Source of the DNA: Aphanothece hegewaldii CCALA 016
Lineage (GTDB): Bacteria; Cyanobacteriota; Cyanobacteriia; Cyanobacteriales; Microcystaceae
Assembly (NCBI RefSeq): GCF_003007785.1
Contig: NZ_PXOH01000023.1
Location: 1-64,000, forward strand
Length of the DNA: 64,000 nt
Direction: 5' to 3'
The notes beneath the pieces were generated by a model, which searched no databases, was not told the DNA's origin, and worked only from the letters and a program-made list of their open reading frames with translations. Within the stretch, counting starts at the first letter, position 1. Each line of letters starts with the position of its first letter. Shown here piece by piece: positions 50,541 to 59,455 of the stretch. A program made the translations under genes and the position numbers.

Positions 50541-51614
50541 TCATCCGTTGATTTTTGTTAAATGGCTGACTCGATATTGCTGCACAGGTTTTAAGTGTAT
50601 TTCCTGTGCCGAATGAGCCGCACTTATTACGGGTTCTTGGCGTTCAACAATTGCTTCATAAGCTTTAAAAATTCGCTGATCTGAAGTTTTACACTCAATA
50701 CGGATTTTAGCTTGAGTAATATTGTTCTTAGCCCATCGCTCAAAAAGAATTTGTAACGGTTGAATCGGAATAGATTGTAAAACTGGATAAAGATGTTTAA
50801 TAATCCCCCTACCTTTAATTTCTAAAATACGTCCAGATTTAGCATATTTTAGCCAGTCCCAACCTTCTTTAATCCAGATTTCCCGTTCTACAATTTGCTC
50901 TAATGGTTTTAAACCTGACCATCCACGATAAAATCGACCGAGATCTGACACCGATCCTGTACGATGGATGATCAGATCTAGTATTTCTGGTTCGACATGG
51001 CCCCAGTAATGTCCTTGAGGTAAATCAATAAAGGTGGGTGCAAATTGATGTCCCCCAAAGTGACTACATCGCCATACTCTGAGTTGTCCGTTAGAATGAG
51101 CAGCATATTTAGAGCGTAATTGTTTATAGATCGGATAACCAAAACGACCACAAGCAACATCTACATTAGCGTGAGTACAAACGAGAATGTCTCTAATATG
51201 ATTAGTGTCTTGCCGATATTGCTCAAAATTATTTAGTACTTTTGTATTATTTTTGAGTAAGGCAGTCGCCAGAGAAATTAAATTTGACTCTGGGACTAAA
51301 AATTCTTGTTTGTTAAACTCACTAAAAAAACGAGAGGGACGACGATAATAAAAAAGACGAGCATAACCTGTGATGGAGTATTCTGGATCTGGAGCGATCG
51401 CCAAAACTCTAATATTAAAACCGCGCCACAGAATCAACTTTTTCATCAAATCAACTAAAGACTTGACTCTGGGATCATCTACCCAGATCATCGGTGACCA
51501 AGGCTGTTTTAACTCCAGAATCAGCCAATGCTCATAAGTTCCTGCTGTACCGATCGGATCTTCACCATTGTTTTTAGAAACCTCCGAGCAGAAACGACAA
51601 TCGGTTAAATTCAT
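50541..51614 (-). CDS. Sucrase/ferredoxin-like (Suc_Fer) protein
   Basis: A 357-residue protein of the Suc_Fer-like family, which has a thioredoxin-like ferredoxin fold. The core is LVCTHANVDVACGRFGYPIYKQLR, then VWRCSHFGGHQFAPTFIDLPQGHYWGHV, with cysteines placed for an iron-sulfur cluster. An N-terminal CRFCSEVSKNNGEDPIGTAG segment is typical of cyanobacterial members. Function in bacteria is unknown; redox carrier is likely. It ends beside exbD and starts 13 bp after the DUF3102 gene on the same strand, so these two may form an operon. Confidence 0.82.
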   Translation of the reverse strand: MNLTDCRFCSEVSKNNGEDPIGTAGTYEHWLILELKQPWSPMIWVDDPRVKSLVDLMKKLILWRGFNIRVLAIAPDPEYSITGYARLFYYRRPSRFFSEFNKQEFLVPESNLISLATALLKNNTKVLNNFEQYRQDTNHIRDILVCTHANVDVACGRFGYPIYKQLRSKYAAHSNGQLRVWRCSHFGGHQFAPTFIDLPQGHYWGHVEPEILDLIIHRTGSVSDLGRFYRGWSGLKPLEQIVEREIWIKEGWDWLKYAKSGRILEIKGRGIIKHLYPVLQSIPIQPLQILFERWAKNNITQAKIRIECKTSDQRIFKAYEAIVERQEPVISAAHSAQEIHLKPVQQYRVSHLTKING

Positions 51615-51627
51615 CTTTAAATATCCT

Positions 51628-52590
51628 TTACAATTTAAGTGGCTCTATGGGTAGACCTAACTGAATCGCTGCTTGGTGACATCGCTCTATATTCGGATCA
51701 CCTGCATAAATTTTGCGTTGTAACTGATCAGCAACAATTAGTAATTCTGCATTTGGCAACCAGGGAAAAATAACCGAGTCTTTAGGATGAGAAAACATAT
51801 CGAGTAATTGTCCAATATTTCGTAGGCTCAGATCAGCTTCAGGAAAAATAATCACCGTTTTAGCGCGTTCGACTAACCAGTCATGATCCCAGTCGTCGTT
51901 TGTAATTGCGATCGCCAGAGAAGCATAGGGAATTTTTTCAGCAAAACGAGAGGAAGCCGTATCACCATAGAATAATAAATGCTGCTGACCTAACCGGTAC
52001 CATCCTAGTTGTAATTGATCAGTTTTTGGTGTTTCTATGGCATAAACTGGCTCGATTTTGTCCTCAATCGCTAATTTTTCGATGCTTTGTGGTATAATAG
52101 CCACAATTTCTGTTTTTTTCTCTGGTGCAGTTTCTTCAATCCGAGAAGAAGGCTGAATTTTTTCTTTTTGAATAATCTCGCGTAACTCTTTGTGAGTCAC
52201 ACTTTCACCGACTTTAGCTTTTTCTATAAATTCATCGCGGACTTTTTGAGAAGTAGAGGGAGCCGCTAAAAGATAAAGAGCAGAAGTAGCAATATCAACT
52301 TGAGCTAAAGTTGCTCGTTCTCCAAAAGTTTCATAAACACTGATAAAATTGTAGGCAGTGCGACGGCTCCAACCAAACTCAGCTTTTAACCAGATATCAA
52401 ACTGACCATGTTTGAGGCGAGAACGTACATCAGCTAACTTTTGTCCGATTTCCCAAATATCTTGCGCCGAGCGACGCAAACGCTCTCTAATTTCTCCTGT
52501 GCGTTGTTGGATGATTAATCTTTGTTCGTCATCCAAGCTAAAGTAGTCAAAACTAATTATTAAGTTGACTGTTTTTTCGGAACTATTCAT
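51628..52590 (-). CDS. DUF3102 protein with methylase-like C-terminal end
   Basis: A 320-residue protein starting at the ATG at 52590 (MNSSEK). The first 130 residues are DUF3102 (RTGEIRERLRRSAQDIWEIG, RSRLKHGQFDIWLKAEFGWS, RTAYNFISVYETFGE), a helical domain typical of phage and plasmid proteins, sometimes next to ParB-like or methylase parts. The C-terminal part, from LGWYRLGQQHLLFYGDTASS, looks like the target-site segment of N6-adenine/N4-cytosine methylases (W-x-LGxHRLLCGDS), but the next catalytic DPPY motif is replaced (AITNDDWDHDW). I infer a non-catalytic DNA-binding or regulatory protein. Divergent from the ABC transporter pair. Confidence 0.65.
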   Translation of the reverse strand: MNSSEKTVNLIISFDYFSLDDEQRLIIQQRTGEIRERLRRSAQDIWEIGQKLADVRSRLKHGQFDIWLKAEFGWSRRTAYNFISVYETFGERATLAQVDIATSALYLLAAPSTSQKVRDEFIEKAKVGESVTHKELREIIQKEKIQPSSRIEETAPEKKTEIVAIIPQSIEKLAIEDKIEPVYAIETPKTDQLQLGWYRLGQQHLLFYGDTASSRFAEKIPYASLAIAITNDDWDHDWLVERAKTVIIFPEADLSLRNIGQLLDMFSHPKDSVIFPWLPNAELLIVADQLQRKIYAGDPNIERCHQAAIQLGLPIEPLKL

Positions 52591-52742
52591 AATGAAAGTT
52601 AATAACGGTTTGACAAAATACGCTGCTGAGTTTCCGTTCCGGAGCCGCACTCTTCTAACATAGCTGAAAGCGGGCAGAATTGTCCAATAAATTATACTCT
52701 GGAACATCAACCCGATTACAATCGTTTATACAAGAATCATTT

Positions 52743-54434
52743 ATGTTAAATCGTTCCGATCGCTCTTGGCTACACTTATGGAAAGTAGCCAGGCTTTATT
52801 GGTTTAGAGAGGAAAAATGGCAAGCTAGAGGACTTCTGTTTCTATTACTACTTTTGTCCTTGGGAAGTAGTAGCTTTTTAGTCATCGAAAGTATACAACG
52901 AGGCGAAATTATCTCATCTTTAGCCGCCAAAGATTCCCAAAGATTTATCGAGGCAATCTGGCTATTTTTTGGCTTAATTGTGATGGGTATTCCTTTGCTC
53001 TCATTTAATAGTTACATACAAGGAAAGCTTAGTCTTAATTGGCGACGTTGGCTAACCGATTATTTTCTCAATCAATATTTTGCTCAACAAACTTTTTATC
53101 AAATTAGTCAAAAAGCGGAAATTGATAATCCTGATCAACGTCTAGCCGAAGATATTAAGATTTTTACTCAGCAATTACTTTATTTTTTCGGTATTTTCCT
53201 CGATTCAATGCTTCAGTTAATTGGTTTTATGGCGGTTCTCTGGGTCATTTCTAAACCATTAATGTTTTTTTTAATTGTCTATGCTGTAGTCGGCTCAATG
53301 GTGACTTTTTTGGTATTTGGCAAAGTTCTAACTCATCTTAATTATGAGCAGTTTAAAAAAGAGGGAAACTTCCGCTTTGGTTTAATTAGAGTGCGAGAAA
53401 ATGCCGAAGCAATAGCATTTTATCAAGGACAAATAGAAGAAACTCATCAAGTTAAAAATAAATTTAGGAAAGTTTTCGGAAATTTTAAACGCTTAATTAA
53501 TTGGCAATTTAATCTTAATGTATTTCAAAATGGCTATCAGTATATTAACTTTATTTTGCCGTTTATTGTTTTAGCTCCGCGTATTTTTTCTGGTGAATTA
53601 GAAATTGGTGCCGTCTCCCAGTCTCAAGCAGCATTTGAGCGAATTGGTTTTGCTCTTGGTTTAGTGATCAATCAATTTGATAAACTCAGTTTAATGACAG
53701 CAAGTGCTAGACGTTTGGGGATACTTACACAAGCTATGAAAACAGCTACAATTTCTAATAATTCGACTATTGAATTAAAAGAAAAACCTGAATTAAACTT
53801 AATAAATATCACCTTACAAACCCCAGATCATCAAAGGAGTTTAGTTAAAGAATTATCTCTAACTATTTCGGTTAATCGATCGCTCTTAATTGTTGGTCCC
53901 AGTGGAGTTGGAAAAAGTTCTTTACTAAGAGCTATAGCGAGTTTGTGGAATTCGGGAACTGGAATCATTGAGCGACCCTCAAGAGAAAAAATGTTATTTT
54001 TACCACAAAAACCTTACATGATTCTAGGTTCATTACGTCAACAATTATTATATCCTAATCATCAGTTAGTTATCGATGATCAACAATTATTACAAAAACT
54101 AGAACAAGTTAATTTAGCTCATTTAGTTAGTCGTTATGATACCTTAGATTGTGTTGAAGATTGGTCAAAAGTTCTTTCACTTGGAGAACAACAAAGATTA
54201 GCTATGATCAGACTTTTGATCTCTAGTCCAATCTATGCAATATTAGATGAAGCGACAAGTGCTTTAGATGTTCATCATGAATCATTACTGTATCAACAAC
54301 TGCTCGAAACTACCGTAACTTTTGTTAGTGTTGGTCATCGTTCTACACTTTTAAAGTATCATCAACAAGTGTTAGAACTAACCGAGGATCACCGTTGGTT
54401 TTTAAGTTCAGCCACTAATTATCGTAAAAATTAA
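52743..54434 (+). CDS. SbmA/BacA (YddA)-like ABC exporter, copy 1
   Basis: A 563-residue half-transporter in which a membrane domain of the ABC_membrane_2 type (residues ~20-350; WRRWLTDYFLNQYFAQQTFY, DNPDQRLAEDIKIFTQQ, FRFGLIRVRENAEAIAFYQGQ) joins an ATPase with GPSGVGKSSLLRA (Walker A), LSLGEQQRLAMIRL and YAILDEATSALDV (Walker B). This group includes YddA, Mycobacterium BacA and plant peroxisomal fatty-acid carriers. It could export or import peptides, cobalamin or a secondary metabolite. Copy 2 follows after 2 bp. I start at 52743 (MLNRSD), since the longer frame overlaps the divergent gene. Confidence 0.85.
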   Translation: MLNRSDRSWLHLWKVARLYWFREEKWQARGLLFLLLLLSLGSSSFLVIESIQRGEIISSLAAKDSQRFIEAIWLFFGLIVMGIPLLSFNSYIQGKLSLNWRRWLTDYFLNQYFAQQTFYQISQKAEIDNPDQRLAEDIKIFTQQLLYFFGIFLDSMLQLIGFMAVLWVISKPLMFFLIVYAVVGSMVTFLVFGKVLTHLNYEQFKKEGNFRFGLIRVRENAEAIAFYQGQIEETHQVKNKFRKVFGNFKRLINWQFNLNVFQNGYQYINFILPFIVLAPRIFSGELEIGAVSQSQAAFERIGFALGLVINQFDKLSLMTASARRLGILTQAMKTATISNNSTIELKEKPELNLINITLQTPDHQRSLVKELSLTISVNRSLLIVGPSGVGKSSLLRAIASLWNSGTGIIERPSREKMLFLPQKPYMILGSLRQQLLYPNHQLVIDDQQLLQKLEQVNLAHLVSRYDTLDCVEDWSKVLSLGEQQRLAMIRLLISSPIYAILDEATSALDVHHESLLYQQLLETTVTFVSVGHRSTLLKYHQQVLELTEDHRWFLSSATNYRKN

Positions 54435-54436
54435 AA

Positions 54437-56131
54437 ATGAAGCAATTTGAGCCTCAATTATGGCAAAAATATTGGAAAATTTCTAAAATCTACTGGTTTT
54501 CCTCGGAAAAATGGCAAGCGATCGGGCTTTTTATTCTACTTATTTTCTTGTCATTAATTAGTACAGTTTTGTTATTATTATTAAGTATTTTTTTAGGTGA
54601 AGTGACTTCAGCACTAACCGCTCAAGACTCTGAACGGTTTATGCAAGCGGTGTTTGTTTTCTTAGGAATGATTGTGATTGGGGTTCCTTTATTGTCTTAT
54701 AAAATTTATCTACAAGCGAGTTTAGGTCTATATTGGCGACGCTGGTTAACGGATTATTTTATCACAAGTTATCTCAGTGGGCAGTCTTTTTATCAGATGA
54801 GTTTTAGGAAAGAAATTGATAATCCTGATCAAAGAATTGCAGAAGATGTTAAAACCTTTACTCAGCAGTCTTTAAATTTTGTAATTATTTTATTGGATGC
54901 AGTTTTACAGTTAATTGGATTTACTGGGTTACTGTGGTCAATTTCTAAGCTTTTAATGATTTTTCTAATTATTTATGCAGTGGTGGGTACAGTTTTAACA
55001 ATGATTGTTTTTGGACGTATTTTTATTAGCATTAATTTAGAACAACTTAAACGTGAAGCAGATTTTCGCTTTGGTTTAGTTCGGATTCGGGAAAATGCTG
55101 AAGCGATCGCTTTTTATCAAGGTCAAGGGCAAGAACAAGAGCAAATTCAACAGCGATTTTTCAGGGTTTTTCAGAATTTTAACCATCTGATACGCTGGCA
55201 ATTGAACCTAAATCTATTTCAGAATGGCTATCAATATATTACTTTTATTTTACCAGGATTGATTCTCGCTCCGCGTATTTTGTCGGGTGAATTAGAAATT
55301 GGAGAATTTTCTAAAGCCGGAGTCGCTTTTAGAAGTATTTTAATTGCTTTAGCCTTATTAATCACTCAATTTGATGAATTAAGTGCTTTTGCGGCTGGTA
55401 TCACACGTTTAGATACAATGTCTCGCTTTATCACGGAACCTGATCTCAATAATACAAGAATTGAAATCATTGAAGATTCTCATTTAGCTTTAAAAGATTT
55501 GACGCTACAAACCCCAGACTATCAAACGATTTTGGTTAAAGATTTATCGGTTGCTATTGTATCTGGTCAAGGATTATTAATTATTGGAGCCAGTGGAGTG
55601 GGAAAAAGTTCCCTATTGCGAGCTTTAGCGGGTTTATGGACTTCGGGGACAGGAATTATTGAACGACCTTCAAGAGAACAAATGCTATTTTTACCCCAAC
55701 GTCCCTACATGATTTTGGGATCACTACGTCAGCAATTACTCTATCCTAGCTCCGAAAAAAAGCTGTCAGATGAACAAATTTTAAAGGTTCTCCAACAAGT
55801 TAATCTAGCAGATTTAGTGACGCGGTTTGGAGGTTTAGAGGCTGTTATCGATTGGACAAATGTACTATCTTTAGGAGAACAACAACGTTTAGCCTTTGCT
55901 CGTTTGTTCATCAATCAACCAAAATACGCTATTTTAGACGAATCGACCAGTGCTTTAGATGCCAAAAATGAAGCTTTACTCTACCAACATTTACAAGAGA
56001 CTTCCATTACATATATAAGTGTGGGTCATCGTTCCTCATTATTCATGTATCATCAACAGGTTTTGGAACTAACTGGGAATGGAGAATGGAAGTTAAGTTC
56101 AGTTGTTGAGCATACCAGAGATAAAAACTAG
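54437..56131 (+). CDS. SbmA/BacA (YddA)-like ABC exporter, copy 2
   Basis: A 564-residue paralogue of the preceding gene. It shares the order of motifs (WRRWLTDYFITSYLSGQSFYQ, DNPDQRIAEDVKTFTQQ, FGLVRIRENAEAIAFYQGQ; GASGVGKSSLLRALAG, LSLGEQQRLAFARL, YAILDESTSALDA) and long identical runs. The two are separated by 2 bp and probably act as a heterodimer. The duplication has been kept intact in both, with all ATPase motifs conserved, so both are likely functional. The substrate is unknown; the NRPS product from the adjacent cluster is one possibility. Confidence 0.85.
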   Translation: MKQFEPQLWQKYWKISKIYWFSSEKWQAIGLFILLIFLSLISTVLLLLLSIFLGEVTSALTAQDSERFMQAVFVFLGMIVIGVPLLSYKIYLQASLGLYWRRWLTDYFITSYLSGQSFYQMSFRKEIDNPDQRIAEDVKTFTQQSLNFVIILLDAVLQLIGFTGLLWSISKLLMIFLIIYAVVGTVLTMIVFGRIFISINLEQLKREADFRFGLVRIRENAEAIAFYQGQGQEQEQIQQRFFRVFQNFNHLIRWQLNLNLFQNGYQYITFILPGLILAPRILSGELEIGEFSKAGVAFRSILIALALLITQFDELSAFAAGITRLDTMSRFITEPDLNNTRIEIIEDSHLALKDLTLQTPDYQTILVKDLSVAIVSGQGLLIIGASGVGKSSLLRALAGLWTSGTGIIERPSREQMLFLPQRPYMILGSLRQQLLYPSSEKKLSDEQILKVLQQVNLADLVTRFGGLEAVIDWTNVLSLGEQQRLAFARLFINQPKYAILDESTSALDAKNEALLYQHLQETSITYISVGHRSSLFMYHQQVLELTGNGEWKLSSVVEHTRDKN

Positions 56132-56169
56132 AGACGATTGAGAAATGGTACTATACATCATCATAAAAT

Positions 56170-57819
56170 ATGTCTAACCTATCAAGGTTTGGTCTTTCTA
56201 CCCTTAATGACGTTATTAGTGTGTCTAACAGTTCTAAAAAATCTCGCTCTCTCGTCGGTATCGCTGGTATCGTTGCCCTTGCAACCCTTATTAGTAAAGT
56301 ATTTGGTTTAATTCGTGAACAGGTTGTCGCGGCAGCTTTTGGTATTGGCCCGGTGGTTAACGCTTATGCTTATGCTTATGTAATACCAGGTTTTCTCTTT
56401 ATTCTACTTGGAGGAATTAACGGGCCTTTTCACAGTGCTTTAATTAGTGTACTCGCCAAACGTGATAAATCCGAAGCCGCGCCGTTAGTCGAAACTGTTA
56501 CCACACTCGTCAGCATTATTTTATTAGTTGTCACCGTTTTATTAGTAATCCTAGCTGCTCCATGTATCGATTTACTTGCCCCAGGTTTAGACAAAATTTC
56601 TAGAGATATCGCCGTTCAACAACTACAAATTATGGCACCTTTAGCCCTTTTATCGGGACTAATTGGTATAGGTTTTGGTACACTAAACGCATCTGATCAA
56701 TATTGGCTACCCGGAATTAGTCCACTATTTTCGAGTATTACTGTAATTATCGGCATTGGGGCGATCGCATGGCAACTCGGAGAACAAGTCAACGCACCGC
56801 AATACTTACAGTTTGGGGGCATGATTTTAGCAGTAACAACCCTGATGGGAGCAATCTTACAATGGTTAGCCCAATTAGGAGCGCAAACAAGTGCGGGAAT
56901 GGGTAAACTTCGCTTACGGTTTGATTGGCGTATTCCTGGGGTTTCTGATGTAATGAAAGTAATGATCCCTGCGACTCTCTCATCTGGAATGTTGCAAATT
57001 AATACTTATACGGCTTTATTTTTTGCGTCTTTTATTCCTAATGCCGCCGCCTCGATGCGTTATGCAAATTTTGTTGTTTTAACACCTCTTGGCATTATTT
57101 CTAATATGATTTTAGTGCCGCTATTTCCTGTATTTTCGCGTTTAGCAGCACCCGAAAACTGGATAGAATTAAAAGTTAGAATTCGTCAAGGTTTATTATT
57201 AACTGCACTGACAATGATTCCCCTAACGGCTATATTTATAGCATTAGCATTTCCCATTGTACAAGTCGTTTATGAACGAGGAGCCTTTAATTTAGCCGCA
57301 TCCAAGGAAGTTGTTCCAGTTATGATGGCTTATGGTTTGGGAATGTTTTTCTATTTAGCTAGAGATGTTTTAGTGAGGGTTTTTTATGCGTTAGGTGATG
57401 GAGAAACGCCATTTAAAGTGAGTATTATCAATATTTTTCTCAATGGGGTATTAGATTTTCTATTTTATAAACCTTTTGGGACACCGGGTTTAGTTTTTGC
57501 GACAATTATTGTTAATGTTACTTCGATGCTTGCGTTTGTGTGGATTTTACATCGTCGGTTACGCGGTTTACCTTTAGTTGAATGGGGTGTTATTCTACTC
57601 GCATTAACTGGAATTGGTATTATTTCTGGTTCGGTAAGTTGGTGGTTTAGTTGGTTATGGGAAAAAAGTCTAGGTCATGGAAATTTAATTCTTCAGTTGT
57701 TAGAATTAAGCCTAGCGAGTCTTGTTTGTATGGGTGTTTTTGTTCTTCTGGCACTTCCTTTAAGATTACCAGAATTAAATATTTTAGTCTCTCGCATTAG
57801 AGGAAAATTAGCTAGATAA
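56170..57819 (+). CDS. murJ: Lipid II flippase MurJ
   Basis: A 549-residue membrane protein of the MviN/MurJ family, which flips the peptidoglycan precursor lipid II across the plasma membrane. It has about 14 helices; typical text includes ALATLISKVFGLIREQVVAAAFG, GGINGPFHSALISVLA, and TLNASDQYWLPGISP. The N-terminal ~25 residues (NLSRFGLSTLNDVISVSNSS) precede the first helix. The last 106 bp of the gene are repeated 500 bp downstream. Essential gene; no sign of damage. It follows the ABC pair by 38 bp and may share its transcript. Confidence 0.93.
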   Translation: MSNLSRFGLSTLNDVISVSNSSKKSRSLVGIAGIVALATLISKVFGLIREQVVAAAFGIGPVVNAYAYAYVIPGFLFILLGGINGPFHSALISVLAKRDKSEAAPLVETVTTLVSIILLVVTVLLVILAAPCIDLLAPGLDKISRDIAVQQLQIMAPLALLSGLIGIGFGTLNASDQYWLPGISPLFSSITVIIGIGAIAWQLGEQVNAPQYLQFGGMILAVTTLMGAILQWLAQLGAQTSAGMGKLRLRFDWRIPGVSDVMKVMIPATLSSGMLQINTYTALFFASFIPNAAASMRYANFVVLTPLGIISNMILVPLFPVFSRLAAPENWIELKVRIRQGLLLTALTMIPLTAIFIALAFPIVQVVYERGAFNLAASKEVVPVMMAYGLGMFFYLARDVLVRVFYALGDGETPFKVSIINIFLNGVLDFLFYKPFGTPGLVFATIIVNVTSMLAFVWILHRRLRGLPLVEWGVILLALTGIGIISGSVSWWFSWLWEKSLGHGNLILQLLELSLASLVCMGVFVLLALPLRLPELNILVSRIRGKLAR

Positions 57820-57833
57820 TACAATTTTAATGA
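57712..57833. repeat. 122-bp direct repeat, copy A (3' end of murJ)
   Basis: This stretch, covering the last 36 codons of murJ, its stop and 14 bp beyond, is repeated at 58231-58352 with two differences (G to A at 57715; A to G near 57801). The copies flank the small leftward gene at 57827-58141. Confidence 0.9.
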
Positions 57834-58141
57834 TATTTGCGATCTCGCTCTAAATCATAAATCGCTTTTTCAAAATACCAAGTTTCTTGTTCTCCAGGAT
57901 GTTTAGAACGAAGATGTTTAATCAAACGTTTCATAGTTTGTTGATTTCCGCCAACCATTTTTAATAGTTGATTTCTTAATTGATTTACCTTAGAGCGATT
58001 AATATTAGAACGATTAAACTTAGGCGGATAAGTTTTTATTGACTTTCGCTTTTGTTTGTTAATTTCTTGGATGAATTGAATAATTAAAATTAACGAAATA
58101 AAAATTAGTAATAAAATGAATAGATTTAATAAAAGAGCCAT
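57827..58141 (-). CDS. Small membrane-anchored protein, unknown
   Basis: A 104-residue protein with an N-terminal hydrophobic helix (LLLNLFILLLIFISLILIIQFI) and a basic soluble end (SNINRSKVNQLRNQLLKMVGG, HLRSKHPGEQETWYFEKAIYDLERDRKYH). The final segment, LxxxxxxxHPGxxxxWYxEKxIYDLERDR, is conserved in small cyanobacterial proteins of unknown function. The gene lies between the two copies of the murJ 3' repeat and ends inside the first copy. Confidence 0.65.
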   Translation of the reverse strand: MALLLNLFILLLIFISLILIIQFIQEINKQKRKSIKTYPPKFNRSNINRSKVNQLRNQLLKMVGGNQQTMKRLIKHLRSKHPGEQETWYFEKAIYDLERDRKYH

Positions 58142-58230
58142 ATTGAAACAAAAGTAAATATTATCATTAAATATTATCTTTATTGGTTAATAGATTCTTC
58201 AGTAAAATCACTGAATTGTTACACATAAAA

Positions 58231-58352
58231 CTAACGAGTCTTGTTTGTATGGGTGTTTTTGTTCTTCTGGCACTTCCTTTAAGATTACCAGAATTAAATA
58301 TTTTAGTCTCTCGCATTAGGGGAAAATTAGCTAGATAATACAATTTTAATGA
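58231..58352. repeat. 122-bp direct repeat, copy B
   Basis: A second copy of the murJ 3' end (see 57712-57833), now outside any gene, ending six bases before the stop of the TPR-like gene. It still encodes the murJ C-terminal codons and stop but is untranslated. It marks a duplication event in which the 104-residue gene came to lie between copies. Confidence 0.9.
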
Positions 58353-58357
58353 AATAT

Positions 58358-59389
58358 TTATTGATATTTACTGGCTCTCCGTTTAATCTCAGGATTATTG
58401 GGTTCACGAGATATAGCCATTTTAAAATACTGACGAGCAAGTTGATCTTTTTTTGCTATTTTAGCGACTTCTGCAAACCATAATGGATACCATCCAGCGC
58501 GAGGAAAATCTTTAATTAACCGTAAATAATTTTTCTCGACTTCATTCCAGACTTGAGGTTGATTGTAATAATATTGTTTATTGGGATAATTACGACATAA
58601 ATCTTCATGAGCTTGAGGTACAAGTAAAGGAATAGCTGTACCACGCGGTGCCGACTTTGCTGCTTGACGAACAAATGCTAAAACTTGTTGCTCACTTCCA
58701 CCCCATTGAGGAGTTAGATACAAAGATTTTTCTTGATAAGCTTGCATGAAATTAGGAACAAGTGTAATTGCTTTTTTGAATACAGGTTCAAAATCTCTTG
58801 CTGATGATCTTCCCATATTTCTTTTAATTCTTAATTTAGCAAAAATAGCGATCGGGTTGTTAGAATTAAGAGCGATCGCTTTTTCGGTATCCGCAGTAGC
58901 TAGAGCAAGACGTTTTAGATATTCCTGTATATTTTCGGCAGGAGTTTTGTTAACATATCTGTTTCCTCGAATATCCCAAGCTTGATAATAATGAAAATAG
59001 GCTCTCACGCTATATGCAATTGTGCTATTAGGTGACTTTTTAATCCAATTATCTAAGAATGTAACCCAACTCGGATCTAATGAACTCATTGCCGTATCTA
59101 AAACGGATACAGCATAATAAAACCCACCGCGAGTTAATTTCTTTTCTTTGATTGAATTGTTAAGAATTTGTTCAATTTGAGTATATTTTTCTTGTTCAAG
59201 TAAATTGAGTATATTTTCTGCTTGTGCTTCATACTCTAATGTGGTATAGGACTTTAATTGAATTTGATTTATTGTCGGATCAGCTAAGATACGAGTACTA
59301 TAAGTTGTTATAAAAACTGGAACCCAAAGACAGATTAAAAGACTCAGCCAGCGAGAATTAATTTTTTGATAACGGATGATTTCACTCAT
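58358..59389 (-). CDS. Exported TPR-like protein
   Basis: A 343-residue protein with an N-terminal hydrophobic segment (LSLLICLWVPVFITTYSTRI) acting as signal or anchor, then helical repeats of TPR/SEL1 pattern: AENILNLLEQEKYTQIEQIL, DTEKAIALNSNNPIAIFAKLR, LARQYFKMAISREPNNPEIKR. It lacks an enzymatic motif. Probably a periplasmic protein-interaction scaffold. Monocistronic, convergent with murJ through the small gene and repeat copy B. Confidence 0.65.
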   Translation of the reverse strand: MSEIIRYQKINSRWLSLLICLWVPVFITTYSTRILADPTINQIQLKSYTTLEYEAQAENILNLLEQEKYTQIEQILNNSIKEKKLTRGGFYYAVSVLDTAMSSLDPSWVTFLDNWIKKSPNSTIAYSVRAYFHYYQAWDIRGNRYVNKTPAENIQEYLKRLALATADTEKAIALNSNNPIAIFAKLRIKRNMGRSSARDFEPVFKKAITLVPNFMQAYQEKSLYLTPQWGGSEQQVLAFVRQAAKSAPRGTAIPLLVPQAHEDLCRNYPNKQYYYNQPQVWNEVEKNYLRLIKDFPRAGWYPLWFAEVAKIAKKDQLARQYFKMAISREPNNPEIKRRASKYQ

Positions 59390-59455
59390 AAACTTAGACT
59401 ATACTAAACTCTTTTCTAAGAGTTCCCATTCAATGAGTGGAAAATCACCATGTTT

